This document shows positions 25,901-37,409 of a stretch of 64,000 bases of DNA, in pieces; position 1 is the first letter of the stretch; every line of letters starts with the position of its first letter. The position numbers and the translations under genes were made by a program. Origin of the DNA: Microbaculum marinum (lineage in GTDB: Bacteria > Pseudomonadota > Alphaproteobacteria > Rhizobiales > Tepidamorphaceae); assembly GCF_042646165.1 (NCBI RefSeq), contig NZ_JBHRTC010000004.1, one strand, 5' to 3'. The notes under the pieces are model-generated. The model was not told where the DNA came from, did no database searches, and saw only the letters and a program-made list of their open reading frames with translations.

Positions 25901-28264
25901 ATGGCCGACCGACGCATCGACCCAAGCCACGACGAAATCACCGCGCCGGCGGCATTGCCCCGTCCCGGCGGCATCGCGGCGCGCGCCCGGGCGGCGTCGG
26001 CGCCGGCCTACCTGGAGGGGCTCAACGCCGAGCAGCGCCGCGCCGTGGAGACGATCGACGGCCCGGTCCTGGTGCTGGCCGGCGCCGGCACCGGCAAGAC
26101 GCGGGTGCTGACCACGCGGCTCGCCCACATCCTGACGCTGGGCCTCGCCCGCCCCGGCCAGATCCTCGCGGTGACCTTCACCAACAAGGCGGCGCGCGAG
26201 ATGAGGGAGCGCATCGGCGGACTGATCGGCGAATCGGTGGAAGGGATGCCCTGGCTCGGCACGTTCCATTCGATCTGCGTGAAGATCCTGCGCCGCCACG
26301 CCGAGGCGGTCGGCCTGAAGCGCGACTTCACGATCCTCGACACCGACGACCAGATCCGGCTGATGAAGCAGGTGATCCAGGCCGCCGACCTGGACGACAA
26401 GCGCTGGCCGGCGCGTCAGCTCGCCGCCTATATCGACGGCTGGAAGAACCGCGGCCTGACCCCCGACAAGGTGCCGTCGGGCGACGCCTACGCCTTCGCC
26501 GGCCAGGGCGACGAGCTCTACAAGGCCTACCAGGCCCGCCTGAAGACGCTGAACGCGGTGGATTTCGGCGACCTGCTGCTGGAGGTGATCCGGCTGTTCC
26601 GCGAGAACCAGGACGTGCTGGCCGACTTCCAGTCGCGGTTCCGCTACATGCTGGTCGACGAGTACCAGGACACCAACGTCGCCCAGTACCTGTGGCTGCG
26701 GCTGCTGGCGCAGCGGCCGGAAGGGGCCGGCCCGCCCAACATCTGCTGCGTCGGCGACGACGACCAGTCGATCTACGGCTGGCGCGGCGCCGAGGTCGAC
26801 AACATCCTGCGCTTCGAGAAGGACTTCCCCGGCGCCGTGGTGATCCGGCTGGAGCAGAACTACCGGTCCACCTCGAACATCCTCGACGCCGCCTCCCACC
26901 TGATCGCCCACAACGAGGGCCGGCTCGGCAAGACCCTGCACACGCAAGGAGACGCCGGCGACAAGGTCACGGTGACCTGCGCGTGGGACTCCGAGGAGGA
27001 GGCGCGGCTGATCGGCGAGGAGATCGAGCAGCTGCAGCGGCGCGGCGAGAGCCTCGACGACATGGCGATCCTGGTGCGGGCGTCGTTCCAGATGCGCGAG
27101 TTCGAGGACCGCTTCGTGACGCTCGGCCTGCCCTACCGCGTCATCGGCGGCCCGCGCTTCTACGAGCGCGCCGAGATCCGCGACGCGATCGCCTACCTGC
27201 GCGCCACCCTGCAGCCGGCCGACGACCTCGCCTTCGAGCGGATCGTCAACACGCCGCGGCGGGGCATCGGCGACGCCACCGTGCGCACCATCCACGACGT
27301 CGCCCGGGCGCGCGGCATCCCGATGATGCAGGCGGCGCTGGAACTGACCGAATCCGAGGAACTGAAGCCGCGCGCCCGCAGCTCGCTGCGCGCGCTGCTC
27401 GACTCGTTTGCCCGCTGGCGCGGCCAGCTCGACGCCCTGCCCCAGGCCGAGCTCGCCGCAATCATCCTGGAGGAATCCGGCTACACCGAGATGTGGCAGC
27501 GCGACCGCTCGGCCGACGCGCCTGGCCGGCTCGAGAACCTCAAGGAACTGCTGCGCTCGATGGAGGAGTTCGAGTCGATGCTCGGCTTCCTGGAGCACAT
27601 ATCGCTGGTGATGGACAGCGACGCCGGCGGCGACGAGGAGAAGGTGTCGCTGATGACGCTGCACGCCGCCAAGGGACTGGAGTTCGGCACCGTGTTCCTG
27701 CCCGGCTGGGAGGAAGGGCTGTTCCCGCACCAGCGCTCGCTCGACGAGAACGGCCGCGCCGGGCTGGAGGAGGAGCGCCGGCTCGCCTATGTCGGCCTGA
27801 CCCGCGCCAAGCGCCGCGCCGCGCTGTTCTTCGCGACCAACCGCCGGATCCACGGCCTGTGGCAGTCGACGGCGTCCTCCCGCTTCCTCGACGAACTGCC
27901 GGAGTCGAACGTCGAGGTCGTCGACACGGGGTCGCTGCGGACAAGCCCGTCGGGCTACGGCCACTCGCGTTTCGATTCGCGCGAGCCGTTCGGCTCGACC
28001 TACTCGACGCCCGGCTGGCAGCGCGCGCAGAGGAACAAGGATCGCGCCGCGGTGCGCAATCCCTGGAACGAGCCGCCGCTGATCGAGGGCGAGGTGCTGG
28101 CCCGCTCGACCGGTGCGGAGTCCGGCTATGCGGTCGGCGAGCGGGTGTTCCACCAGAAGTTCGGCTACGGGCGGGTGTCGGCGGTCGACGGCAACAAGCT
28201 GACCATAGCCTTCGAGCATTCCGGCTCGAAGCGGGTGCTGGATTCGTTCGTCGAGCGGCACTGA
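25901..28264 (+). CDS. uvrD: UvrD/PcrA-type ATP-dependent DNA helicase
   Basis: A 787-residue superfamily 1A helicase. Visible motifs are LNAEQRRAVETIDGPVLVLAGAGTGKTRVLT (Q motif and Walker A), FTNKAAREMRERI (Ia), VDEYQDTN (II), VGDDDQSIYGWRGAE (III), LEQNYRSTSNIL (IV), VSLMTLHAAKGLEF (V) and VGLTRAKR (VI). The C-terminal tail GERVFHQKFGYGRVSAVDGNKLTIAF is the RNA-polymerase-binding Tudor-like region of UvrD/PcrA. It acts in nucleotide-excision and mismatch repair and in removing stalled polymerase. ATG at 25901 (MADRRIDP) is taken; the frame is open further upstream. Confidence 0.95.
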   Translation: MADRRIDPSHDEITAPAALPRPGGIAARARAASAPAYLEGLNAEQRRAVETIDGPVLVLAGAGTGKTRVLTTRLAHILTLGLARPGQILAVTFTNKAAREMRERIGGLIGESVEGMPWLGTFHSICVKILRRHAEAVGLKRDFTILDTDDQIRLMKQVIQAADLDDKRWPARQLAAYIDGWKNRGLTPDKVPSGDAYAFAGQGDELYKAYQARLKTLNAVDFGDLLLEVIRLFRENQDVLADFQSRFRYMLVDEYQDTNVAQYLWLRLLAQRPEGAGPPNICCVGDDDQSIYGWRGAEVDNILRFEKDFPGAVVIRLEQNYRSTSNILDAASHLIAHNEGRLGKTLHTQGDAGDKVTVTCAWDSEEEARLIGEEIEQLQRRGESLDDMAILVRASFQMREFEDRFVTLGLPYRVIGGPRFYERAEIRDAIAYLRATLQPADDLAFERIVNTPRRGIGDATVRTIHDVARARGIPMMQAALELTESEELKPRARSSLRALLDSFARWRGQLDALPQAELAAIILEESGYTEMWQRDRSADAPGRLENLKELLRSMEEFESMLGFLEHISLVMDSDAGGDEEKVSLMTLHAAKGLEFGTVFLPGWEEGLFPHQRSLDENGRAGLEEERRLAYVGLTRAKRRAALFFATNRRIHGLWQSTASSRFLDELPESNVEVVDTGSLRTSPSGYGHSRFDSREPFGSTYSTPGWQRAQRNKDRAAVRNPWNEPPLIEGEVLARSTGAESGYAVGERVFHQKFGYGRVSAVDGNKLTIAFEHSGSKRVLDSFVERH

Positions 28265-28330
28265 GCGACGGCGCCCCAGCGGATCTGCGCGTGCCAGGCT
28301 GCCGCGCACGACAGGGAGGGAGACATCACC

Positions 28331-28681
28331 ATGTTCGTCGCGGTCCTGGTGCGCCGGCTGAAACCCGGCATGACCTACGAGGATTTTCTCAGGGCGTGGT
28401 ACCCCGACAAGGGCTCGGGGCTGGCCGGCCCGGAGACGATCCTTGGCCGCAACCTGACCGACGAGAGCGAGATCCTGGCCCTCACCCAGCTCGACCTGCC
28501 GGATGTCTCCGCGCTGCAGGACGCCCTGCAACGCATTGGCGAGCAGGAAGCGGTCCGGCAGATCCGGATGTCCGAGGTGGTAGAGTCGACAACGGTCCGC
28601 AGCGTCTACGAGGTCACCGACGAATTCGACCTGTCCACCGACGAAGCGGTGGCGGCGGGACGCGCGCGGCTGCTGCTCTAG
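28331..28681 (+). CDS. Conserved hypothetical protein, 116 residues
   Basis: MFVAVLVRRLKPGMTYEDFLRAWYPDKG looks like the first strand and helix of a dimeric ferredoxin-like (ABM/EthD-like) fold, but I cannot assign a family. There is no signal peptide and no cysteines. GGGAGGG precedes the ATG. It lies 66 bases downstream of uvrD on the same strand. Confidence 0.65.
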   Translation: MFVAVLVRRLKPGMTYEDFLRAWYPDKGSGLAGPETILGRNLTDESEILALTQLDLPDVSALQDALQRIGEQEAVRQIRMSEVVESTTVRSVYEVTDEFDLSTDEAVAAGRARLLL

Positions 28682-28714
28682 CGGGTCGGGTCCAGCGGGG
28701 CGGCGCGACGGCGC

Positions 28715-30529
28715 TCAGCCGTCGCGCTTGACGATCTCGTCGTAGATATTGACGCTTTCCGACTTCCGCTTGTCGTCCGGATTGTCTTCCGACGGCTTCT
28801 CCGGCGACTTTTCCGGTGTCTTCTCCGGTCCCAGATTGAGCTCGGCGGACAGGGCGGCGGCCAGATCGAAGTCGCCGGGCGCCGACGGCTTGCCGGCGGG
28901 CGGCGCCGACGATGTCGGCCTTTGGGACGGTGCAGCCGGCGACGATCCCTGGGATCCTTGGATGGTCGGCGAGGAATACGGGCGCAGCGGCGGTGCGGAC
29001 TGGCCGGCCGAGGGTGCTGGCCCGGAGGATGGAGCGCCGGAGGACGGGGCGCCCGACGACGCCGGCTGCGATGGCCGTGCCGGGGCGGTGGACGACGATG
29101 AGCCGGACGATCCCGGCCCGGACGATGCTGGCCCGGACGATGCGGGGCCGGACGATGCTGGGCCAGACGATGCCGGGCCGGACGGTCCGGGGGCCGACTG
29201 GCCGGGGCCCGAGCGCGACGGTGCGGACTGCGACTGGGCCGACGAAGGCGACGCGGTCGGCGTCGTCAGGGGCCGCTTCAGCGCGGCCTCCAGGCGCTGC
29301 GCCATCTGCTCGAGTTGTTCATCCGGACCGGGCTCGCCGCCATCCGACGGTTCCGGCCTGGCGCCCTGCGGCGCTGACCCCGTCGCGGCGTAGCGGGTCG
29401 AAGACGCTCCGGAGGTCGGGCCGCCCGACGCCGCGCTGCCCGACGATGTGCCGGCGGAAGACGGGCTTCCCGCGGGGGGCGGCGGCGACGGCCGCGTCGG
29501 GGTCGCCGGCGCACCGGGCGAGGTCCGCGGCGTATAGCTGGATTGCGTCGCCGAAGGGGGCGGCGCAGAAGGTGGCGGGGCAGAAGGAGGCGGGGCCGGG
29601 CGGGATGCAGCCGGCGAAGACGACGGCTGGGCCGGCGACGGCGCTCTTGGCGCCGACTGCGGAGGCGCCGCCGGCCGAGGCGGAATCGGAGGCTCGGAAG
29701 GCTTTGACTCCGGACGCACCGCGTCGGGCGCGCCGGTGGCGCGCGACTGCGACGAGCTGGCCGCCGGGGACGCCGGTCCCTGGCTCGATGATGACGGGGA
29801 ACCCGATGAAGACGGGGCCGAGGATGACGGCGTCGAGGGCCGCGACACCTGTCCGCCGGCCGGACGCTCCGACGCGGCGGGGCGCGGCGGTTCTGCCGCG
29901 GCAGGTGCAGCAGGGCCGGGTGCAGCAGGGCCGGGTGCAGCAGACCGGGGCGGTTCGGCAGGCCTTGACGGGGGCGCCGAGGGACGCGGCGGCGGCGCCG
30001 CAGGCCGTGCGGTTGCAGGCTGCTGGGCGGGTGCCTGGACGGGCGCCTGAACGGGCGGCGGTGCGGGGGCCGGCTCCGGGGTCCTGACCGGGCGCGACGG
30101 CGCAGCGTCGGAGTAGCGCGGGGGCATCGCGGGCTCGACCGCCCGCGGACGCACCGGTTCGGGTGCGCGGACGGACGAGCGGCCGACATCCTGCATGTCG
30201 GCGCGGCTACGCTCCAGCACCGCCGGCGGGACTGCCCCGATGCCGGATTCGACCACCACATCGGCCGGCCCGCCGACCAGGATCAGGTGCTCGACATTGT
30301 CGCGCCGCACCAGAATCAGCCGGCGCTTGGCGTCGACATGGGTTCCGTCGACCACGGCGAGGCGATCCTGCTTGGCCCTGAGACTGCCGCCGAAACCACC
30401 CCTGCCCGCGGCGACGCGCCGGATGATCCATGCCGTCAGCGCGATGAGCAGCAAAACGAAGACGAAGGCGATGATGAATCGGGCCGGCAAGCCCAGTTGG
30501 ACCCCTAGCATGCTCTCCAGGAACTCCAT
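28715..30529 (-). CDS. FliO-domain membrane protein with very long Pro/Ser/Ala-rich C-terminus
   Basis: A 604-residue protein. Residues 17-40 form one membrane helix; then WIIRRVAAGRGGFG and DRLAVVDGTHVDAKRRLILVRRDNVEHLILVGGPADVVVESGI give a complete FliO-like cytoplasmic domain (to about 100). Residues of about 100-560 are low complexity, dominated by Pro, Ser, Ala and Gly, with SGPAS repeats. The C-terminal end returns to a helix-forming segment (DLAAALSAELN) and NIYDEIVKRDG. AAGGAGG stands eight bases before the ATG at 30529. There are no flagellar genes in the window, so a flagellar role is doubtful. Confidence 0.8.
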   Translation of the reverse strand: MEFLESMLGVQLGLPARFIIAFVFVLLLIALTAWIIRRVAAGRGGFGGSLRAKQDRLAVVDGTHVDAKRRLILVRRDNVEHLILVGGPADVVVESGIGAVPPAVLERSRADMQDVGRSSVRAPEPVRPRAVEPAMPPRYSDAAPSRPVRTPEPAPAPPPVQAPVQAPAQQPATARPAAPPPRPSAPPSRPAEPPRSAAPGPAAPGPAAPAAAEPPRPAASERPAGGQVSRPSTPSSSAPSSSGSPSSSSQGPASPAASSSQSRATGAPDAVRPESKPSEPPIPPRPAAPPQSAPRAPSPAQPSSSPAASRPAPPPSAPPPSAPPPSATQSSYTPRTSPGAPATPTRPSPPPPAGSPSSAGTSSGSAASGGPTSGASSTRYAATGSAPQGARPEPSDGGEPGPDEQLEQMAQRLEAALKRPLTTPTASPSSAQSQSAPSRSGPGQSAPGPSGPASSGPASSGPASSGPASSGPGSSGSSSSTAPARPSQPASSGAPSSGAPSSGPAPSAGQSAPPLRPYSSPTIQGSQGSSPAAPSQRPTSSAPPAGKPSAPGDFDLAAALSAELNLGPEKTPEKSPEKPSEDNPDDKRKSESVNIYDEIVKRDG

Positions 30530-30986
30530 GAATCGTGCCTCCTTCGTCCGCCGCAAACGCGGAACTCGTTAACATTTGCCGGCAGCATTTGCCGAAATCA
30601 AGGCTAACAGACCGTTAAGACCCTTGGCCAGCCCCTTAGGAACTCTCGGCTTTTGGCCTTTCTGGCCCCATCGGACGGGCACGATGTATAACCCGTCATA
30701 ACGATGAGAGGGGCAATGTGTTCCCATCTTAAGAAATAAGGCAAGCCCCGGGCAGGCGCCGGCGGCCCACGCGCCGGCGCGGGACCGGCCGCCAACCCGA
30801 CCTTGCAAGGCGTTTTCCCGCGGACCTCCAGGGTGCCGGCCTACCCGTTGCGTACATCCCGGTTGCGCAATCCGGCGGCTGCGCTATTCAGATTAAGGAT
30901 TAGCGGATTTGCGCTCGAATCACGTTGAATTGGAGTAGACAGGCGATTGTGCCGGCTCCAGCCTACGAAGGGCGACCGCGCGAGCG
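30530..30986. promoter_or_regulatory. Divergent intergenic region between the FliO-domain gene and cckA
   Basis: 457 bases without a gene. It must hold the promoters of both divergent genes. GTTAAC at 30,569 and GTTAAG at 30,615 are half-site-like for CtrA but do not form the full TTAA-N7-TTAA motif. No convincing -35/-10 pair or terminator was found. Confidence 0.3.
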
Positions 30987-33608
<2,622 letters not shown>

Positions 33609-33723
33609 TGCCCGGCGGCGGTTTGCTCGCGGGGTTGGCCCCGAGGGTCGCACGCCCCGCGGCGCAGGAACGGCACGGCCAGGCCGACGTTGTTTCGCAA
33701 GAGACAGCGAAAGGAGCGACATC

Positions 33724-33957
33724 ATGGCCAGATGCGACCACTGCGGCAACGACTACGACAAGACCTTCGAGATCAACATGGCCGGCCAGACCGGGACCTT
33801 CGACAGCTTCGAGTGCGCGATCCAGGCGATGGCCCCGCAATGCCCGCAATGCGGCGTGCGCATCGTCGGACACGGCGTCGAGGCGCACGGCGAGGTGTTC
33901 TGCTGCGCCCACTGCGCGCGCCACCAGGGCGAGACCGGCCTGGCGGACCGGGCCTGA
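33724..33957 (+). CDS. Small cysteine-rich metal-binding protein
   Basis: A 77-residue protein with eight cysteines (CDHC, FEC, QCPQC, FCCAHC) and several histidines, surely a zinc-binding fold. It resembles a small family often labelled prokaryotic metallothionein-like, whose role is unproven. AAGGAG precedes the ATG. It lies between cckA and a VOC gene on the same strand. Confidence 0.8.
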   Translation: MARCDHCGNDYDKTFEINMAGQTGTFDSFECAIQAMAPQCPQCGVRIVGHGVEAHGEVFCCAHCARHQGETGLADRA

Positions 33958-33981
33958 CCCCGCGCATTCCCGGACCGGACG

Positions 33982-34401
33982 ATGAGCACACCGCCCCTGG
34001 ACGGCATCCTTGAGACCGCGCTCTACGTGGACGACCTGGACGAGGCCCGCGCGTTCTACCTGACGGTGATGGGTCTGGACGAGATCTTCTCCGACGAGCG
34101 GATGGCGTCTCTGAACGTCGGCGAGGACCGCGTGCTGCTGCTGTTCAGGCGCGGCGCATCGGCCCATACCACCGAGGTGCCCGGCGGCACGATCCCGCCG
34201 CACGACGGGGCCGGGCCGGTGCACATCGCCTTCGCCGTCGACGACGGGGACCTCGCGGCCTGGGAGGAGCACCTGGAGCGCCACGACACGCCGGTGGAGG
34301 CGCGCACCGACTGGCCGGAGCGCGGCACCAGCATCTATTTCCGGGACCCGGACGGCCACCTGCTGGAACTCGCCTCGCGGCGGCTGTGGAGACGCGGCTG
34401 A
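33982..34401 (+). CDS. VOC family dioxygenase/glyoxalase-like protein
   Basis: A 139-residue protein. LETALYVDDLDEARAFYLTVMGL and SIYFRDPDGHLLELA are the start and end of a VOC domain; HIAFAVDDGDL gives the second metal-ligand region (His) and the final Glu is kept, so metal binding is likely. The reaction is unknown. It follows the Cys-rich gene by 24 bases and is convergent with the aconitase X gene. Confidence 0.87.
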   Translation: MSTPPLDGILETALYVDDLDEARAFYLTVMGLDEIFSDERMASLNVGEDRVLLLFRRGASAHTTEVPGGTIPPHDGAGPVHIAFAVDDGDLAAWEEHLERHDTPVEARTDWPERGTSIYFRDPDGHLLELASRRLWRRG

Positions 34402-34405
34402 GCCG

Positions 34406-36085
34406 TCATCGCAGCCAGTGCGGGATGCGCTTCGGCGCCCGCCCGGTGACGGCCGCGGCGGCACAGTCGGCAAGGCTGCCGAAACGGACCTCGCGGCGCG
34501 ACAGTCCGGGCCCGTAATGGGCATACTTGCCGGAATTCGTCATCAGCACGCGGGTGGCGGGCGGGAATACCGGCTCGGAGATCGAGCACCAGCACAGATC
34601 CGTGACCACCTGGACGCCCGAGGCCGCGAGGCCGTCGAGCAGCCCCTCCGCCCTTGCCTTTCCGGCGGTTGCCCGGCCAAGCGTGACGATGGCCGACACG
34701 CCGTCCTTGACCCGGCGGCCTGCCAGGGCCGCGGCGACCGCCCGGCACTCGTCGAGCGACAGGTGCGGGCTGCCGAGCGCGACGAGATCCACCCGCTCCC
34801 CGCCCCTGTTGAACGCCTGCCAGACCGCGCGAAGGTCCGCCCTCGAAATCCGGACGCGATCGGCGCCGTCGGCCAAAGGCAGCGTGTCCGCCTCCGGCGT
34901 GACGCCGGCGATGTGGAGCATCGGCGCGGCCGAGGTCGTGCCGAACGCCGCGCAGAGCGCCTTCAAGTCGTCGGCGGCGAGGCTCGAGGTCTCCAGGCCG
35001 GTGACCAGCGGAATACGGTCGGGCGAGCGCGACCCGATCAGCCAGCCGAGCATCGGCCAGACCGACTCGTCGTGCCCCTCGGGCAGATCGACCGCGAGGA
35101 CCCGGCGCGGCGCCCGGTTTTCGTCGAGATAGACACCGGCAAGCGGCGCCCGTCCCGTCAGCGCGATGAACAGGTCGAGGAAATCGGGATGCTTCACCGT
35201 GCGCGCGCCGAGCACGGTATTGGCGTAGACGACGGCGTTCGATTCCGCCCAGGCGACCGCCTCGCCTGGCCGCGGCGGATCGTCGAGCAGGTAGGGCGCG
35301 CAGGTGAAGCTCGGCCGGGCGCCCATCGCCACATAGGCGTCGGCCAGCCGGCTGGCCGGGCCGCCGAACGCCTCCGGGACGCGCTGCGCCCGCCAGTTGG
35401 CGCGGTCGACCGAGATCGCGTTGGTCGTCGTCGGCACCCGCACCTTCGCCGCCATCGCAGCGACGGCCTCGGCGAAGGTGAGGCAGGCCGGGCTTGCGTA
35501 GATGCAGCCGTCGATGTGGACCCGGCTGACGTCGGTCAGGCGCCGCGCGCCCTGCACCGCAGCCATTGCGCAGACCATTTCCATCGCCAGGCGCGCGGCC
35601 GGACCGTCGCGGCCCGCCAGCATGGCGCGATCCTCGCCGCTCAGGTCGAGCTCCTCGCCGGAAAGCGGCGCCAGTTCGATGGACAGGCCGCCTGCCAGCA
35701 GCAGATTGCCGGCTATCCGGGCACGCGGCTCGGCAGCAAGCAGGGCGTAGTCGGGCGCGCCGAGCCGGACGACCGCGACGGGCCTGTCGAACATCCGCGC
35801 GGCGACCAGTGCGCCGAGCGTCAGGATGTCCTCGTCCTCCCGGAACACCAGTGCGGCGGGGGCGGTGCCTGCCAGCGCAAGGCCCAGCAGCACGGCGCTT
35901 CCCGTGCACGAGCCCCGCGAGGTCGGCATCATCACGACCCGGCCGGCGAGGCCCTCGCCGTGCTGCGGATGATGGGCGTCGACAACCTTGCCCGTCCGCG
36001 GATCGACACCACCCCAGAAGCTGATGCCGGCGGAACATGCGAGGACAGGCGCGTCAACGTCCGCAGGAACGATGAGGTGTGCCAT
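34406..36085 (-). CDS. Aconitase X (AcnX), single-chain fusion of swivel and catalytic domains
   Basis: A 559-residue protein. Residues of about 10-70 (SAGISFWGGVDPRTGKVVDAHHPQHG ... PTSRGSCTGS) are the DUF126 swivel domain that in many bacteria is a separate small subunit. The rest is the AcnX catalytic domain with VHIDGCIYASPA, VPTTTNAISVD, TDLCWCSISEPVFP and TNSGKYAHYGPGLS, containing the cysteines expected to hold the metal cluster. Characterised AcnX members dehydrate cis-3-hydroxy-L-proline; other substrates are possible. It lies 46 bases downstream of the old-yellow-enzyme gene on the same strand. Confidence 0.88.
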   Translation of the reverse strand: MAHLIVPADVDAPVLACSAGISFWGGVDPRTGKVVDAHHPQHGEGLAGRVVMMPTSRGSCTGSAVLLGLALAGTAPAALVFREDEDILTLGALVAARMFDRPVAVVRLGAPDYALLAAEPRARIAGNLLLAGGLSIELAPLSGEELDLSGEDRAMLAGRDGPAARLAMEMVCAMAAVQGARRLTDVSRVHIDGCIYASPACLTFAEAVAAMAAKVRVPTTTNAISVDRANWRAQRVPEAFGGPASRLADAYVAMGARPSFTCAPYLLDDPPRPGEAVAWAESNAVVYANTVLGARTVKHPDFLDLFIALTGRAPLAGVYLDENRAPRRVLAVDLPEGHDESVWPMLGWLIGSRSPDRIPLVTGLETSSLAADDLKALCAAFGTTSAAPMLHIAGVTPEADTLPLADGADRVRISRADLRAVWQAFNRGGERVDLVALGSPHLSLDECRAVAAALAGRRVKDGVSAIVTLGRATAGKARAEGLLDGLAASGVQVVTDLCWCSISEPVFPPATRVLMTNSGKYAHYGPGLSRREVRFGSLADCAAAAVTGRAPKRIPHWLR

Positions 36086-36131
36086 GGCGGCCGTGCCCCC
36101 TGCCCCGGGCCCCGACTGAACCGGGGCCGGA

Positions 36132-37247
36132 CTAACGCATGCCGAACTCGGTGTCCCTGAACACGTCGCGCACGCCGCGCGGCTCGCAACGCCAGTATTG
36201 CGGGGCGGCCCGGACCTGTCCGCCGAGAACAGCTGCGGCGTGCCACGGCCAGCGCGGATCCCACAGCACCGTGCGGGCCAGGCCGATCAGGTCGGCATCG
36301 CCGGCTGCGACGATCTCCTCGGCCTGCCGCGGCTCGGTGATCAGCCCGACGGCCAGCGTGGTGATGCCCGTTTCCTTGCGGATCGTCCGTGCGAACGGCA
36401 CCTGGTAGCCGGGGCCGATGGTGATCTTCTGGTCCGGCGAGATGCCGCCCGAGGACGCATCGAGCCAGTCGCAGCCGCGCTGCTTCAGCATGTGAACGAG
36501 TTCGACGGACTGCTCGACGTTCCAGCCGCCCTCGATCCAGTCGGAGGACGAGATCCGCACCCCGAGCGGCCGGTCGTGGGGCCATGCGGCGCGCACCGCA
36601 TCGAAGACCTCGAGCGCCAGCCTGGTGCGGTTTTCGAACGAGCCGCCGTAGCGGTCGTCGCGGCGGTTGGAGATCGGCGACAGGAACGAGTGCACCAGGT
36701 AGCCGTGGGCGAAGTGCAGCTCCGCCGCGTCGAACCCCAGCCGGATCGCCCGCCTCGCCGTGGCGACGAAGGCATCGCGGATGCGCTCGATCGCGGCGTG
36801 GTCGAGCACGTCGGGAGCCGGCTCGCCGGGATGGATCGGCACCGCGGACGGACCGAGCGGGCGCCAGCCGCCCTCGCCCGCCGGGACGAGCTGGCCGCCG
36901 TTCCAGGGCGCGGCGCTGGAGGCCTTGCGGCCGGCGTGGGCGATCTGGATGCCGATCGGTATCTCGGAGTTCCGGCGGATCCCCTCCAGCGTGCGCCGGA
37001 GCGCGGCTTCGTTGTCGTCGGAATAGAGGCCGAGGTCGCCGGGCGTGATGCGGCCGACCGCCTCGACGGCGGTCGCCTCGGTCATCAGCAGGGCGGCGCC
37101 CGACAGCGACAGATTGCCGAGATGGATCAGGTGCCAGTCGGTGGCGCTGCCGTCGACGGCCGAGTACTGGCACATCGGACTGATCACGACGCGGTTCTCG
37201 AGCGCCAGGGAACCAAGCTGAACGGGTGAGAAAAGCTGACTGGGCAT
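36132..37247 (-). CDS. Old yellow enzyme family NADH:flavin oxidoreductase
   Basis: A 371-residue TIM-barrel flavoenzyme of the YqjM/XenA class. VVISPMCQYSA carries the class cysteine that tunes FMN. IQIAHAGRKAS and ELHFAHGYLVHSFLSPISNRRDDRYGGSFENR are the family signatures, and AVGLITEPRQAEEIV with DLIGLAR bind the FMN phosphate. It reduces activated C=C bonds; the physiological substrate is unknown. It is probably co-transcribed with the aconitase X gene. Confidence 0.93.
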   Translation of the reverse strand: MPSQLFSPVQLGSLALENRVVISPMCQYSAVDGSATDWHLIHLGNLSLSGAALLMTEATAVEAVGRITPGDLGLYSDDNEAALRRTLEGIRRNSEIPIGIQIAHAGRKASSAAPWNGGQLVPAGEGGWRPLGPSAVPIHPGEPAPDVLDHAAIERIRDAFVATARRAIRLGFDAAELHFAHGYLVHSFLSPISNRRDDRYGGSFENRTRLALEVFDAVRAAWPHDRPLGVRISSSDWIEGGWNVEQSVELVHMLKQRGCDWLDASSGGISPDQKITIGPGYQVPFARTIRKETGITTLAVGLITEPRQAEEIVAAGDADLIGLARTVLWDPRWPWHAAAVLGGQVRAAPQYWRCEPRGVRDVFRDTEFGMR

Positions 37248-37409
37248 GAAGCATTTCCGGAAATTGCGTGGGGGAGGCCGATCGGCGCCGGGGTATCAGA
37301 GGATCGGGATACTAGAGGATTGCACCCGCCCGGTGATAGTGCGCAGCGTCCCGCCCGCCGCCTGCCCGGTCGCGGCGGTGGCGAAAGCCGGCGCCGATGG
37401 CCCGGCCGC

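Noticed and set aside
25856..28531. 891-residue open frame antisense to uvrD
   Set aside because: A shadow frame again; uvrD has all helicase motifs on the other strand.
28715..30529. Flagellar export operon
   Set aside because: Only the FliO-like domain is present; neighbours are uvrD, an unknown gene and cckA.
30569..30620. CtrA binding site in front of cckA
   Set aside because: GTTAAC and GTTAAG half-sites are 46 bases apart and do not form TTAA-N7-TTAA.
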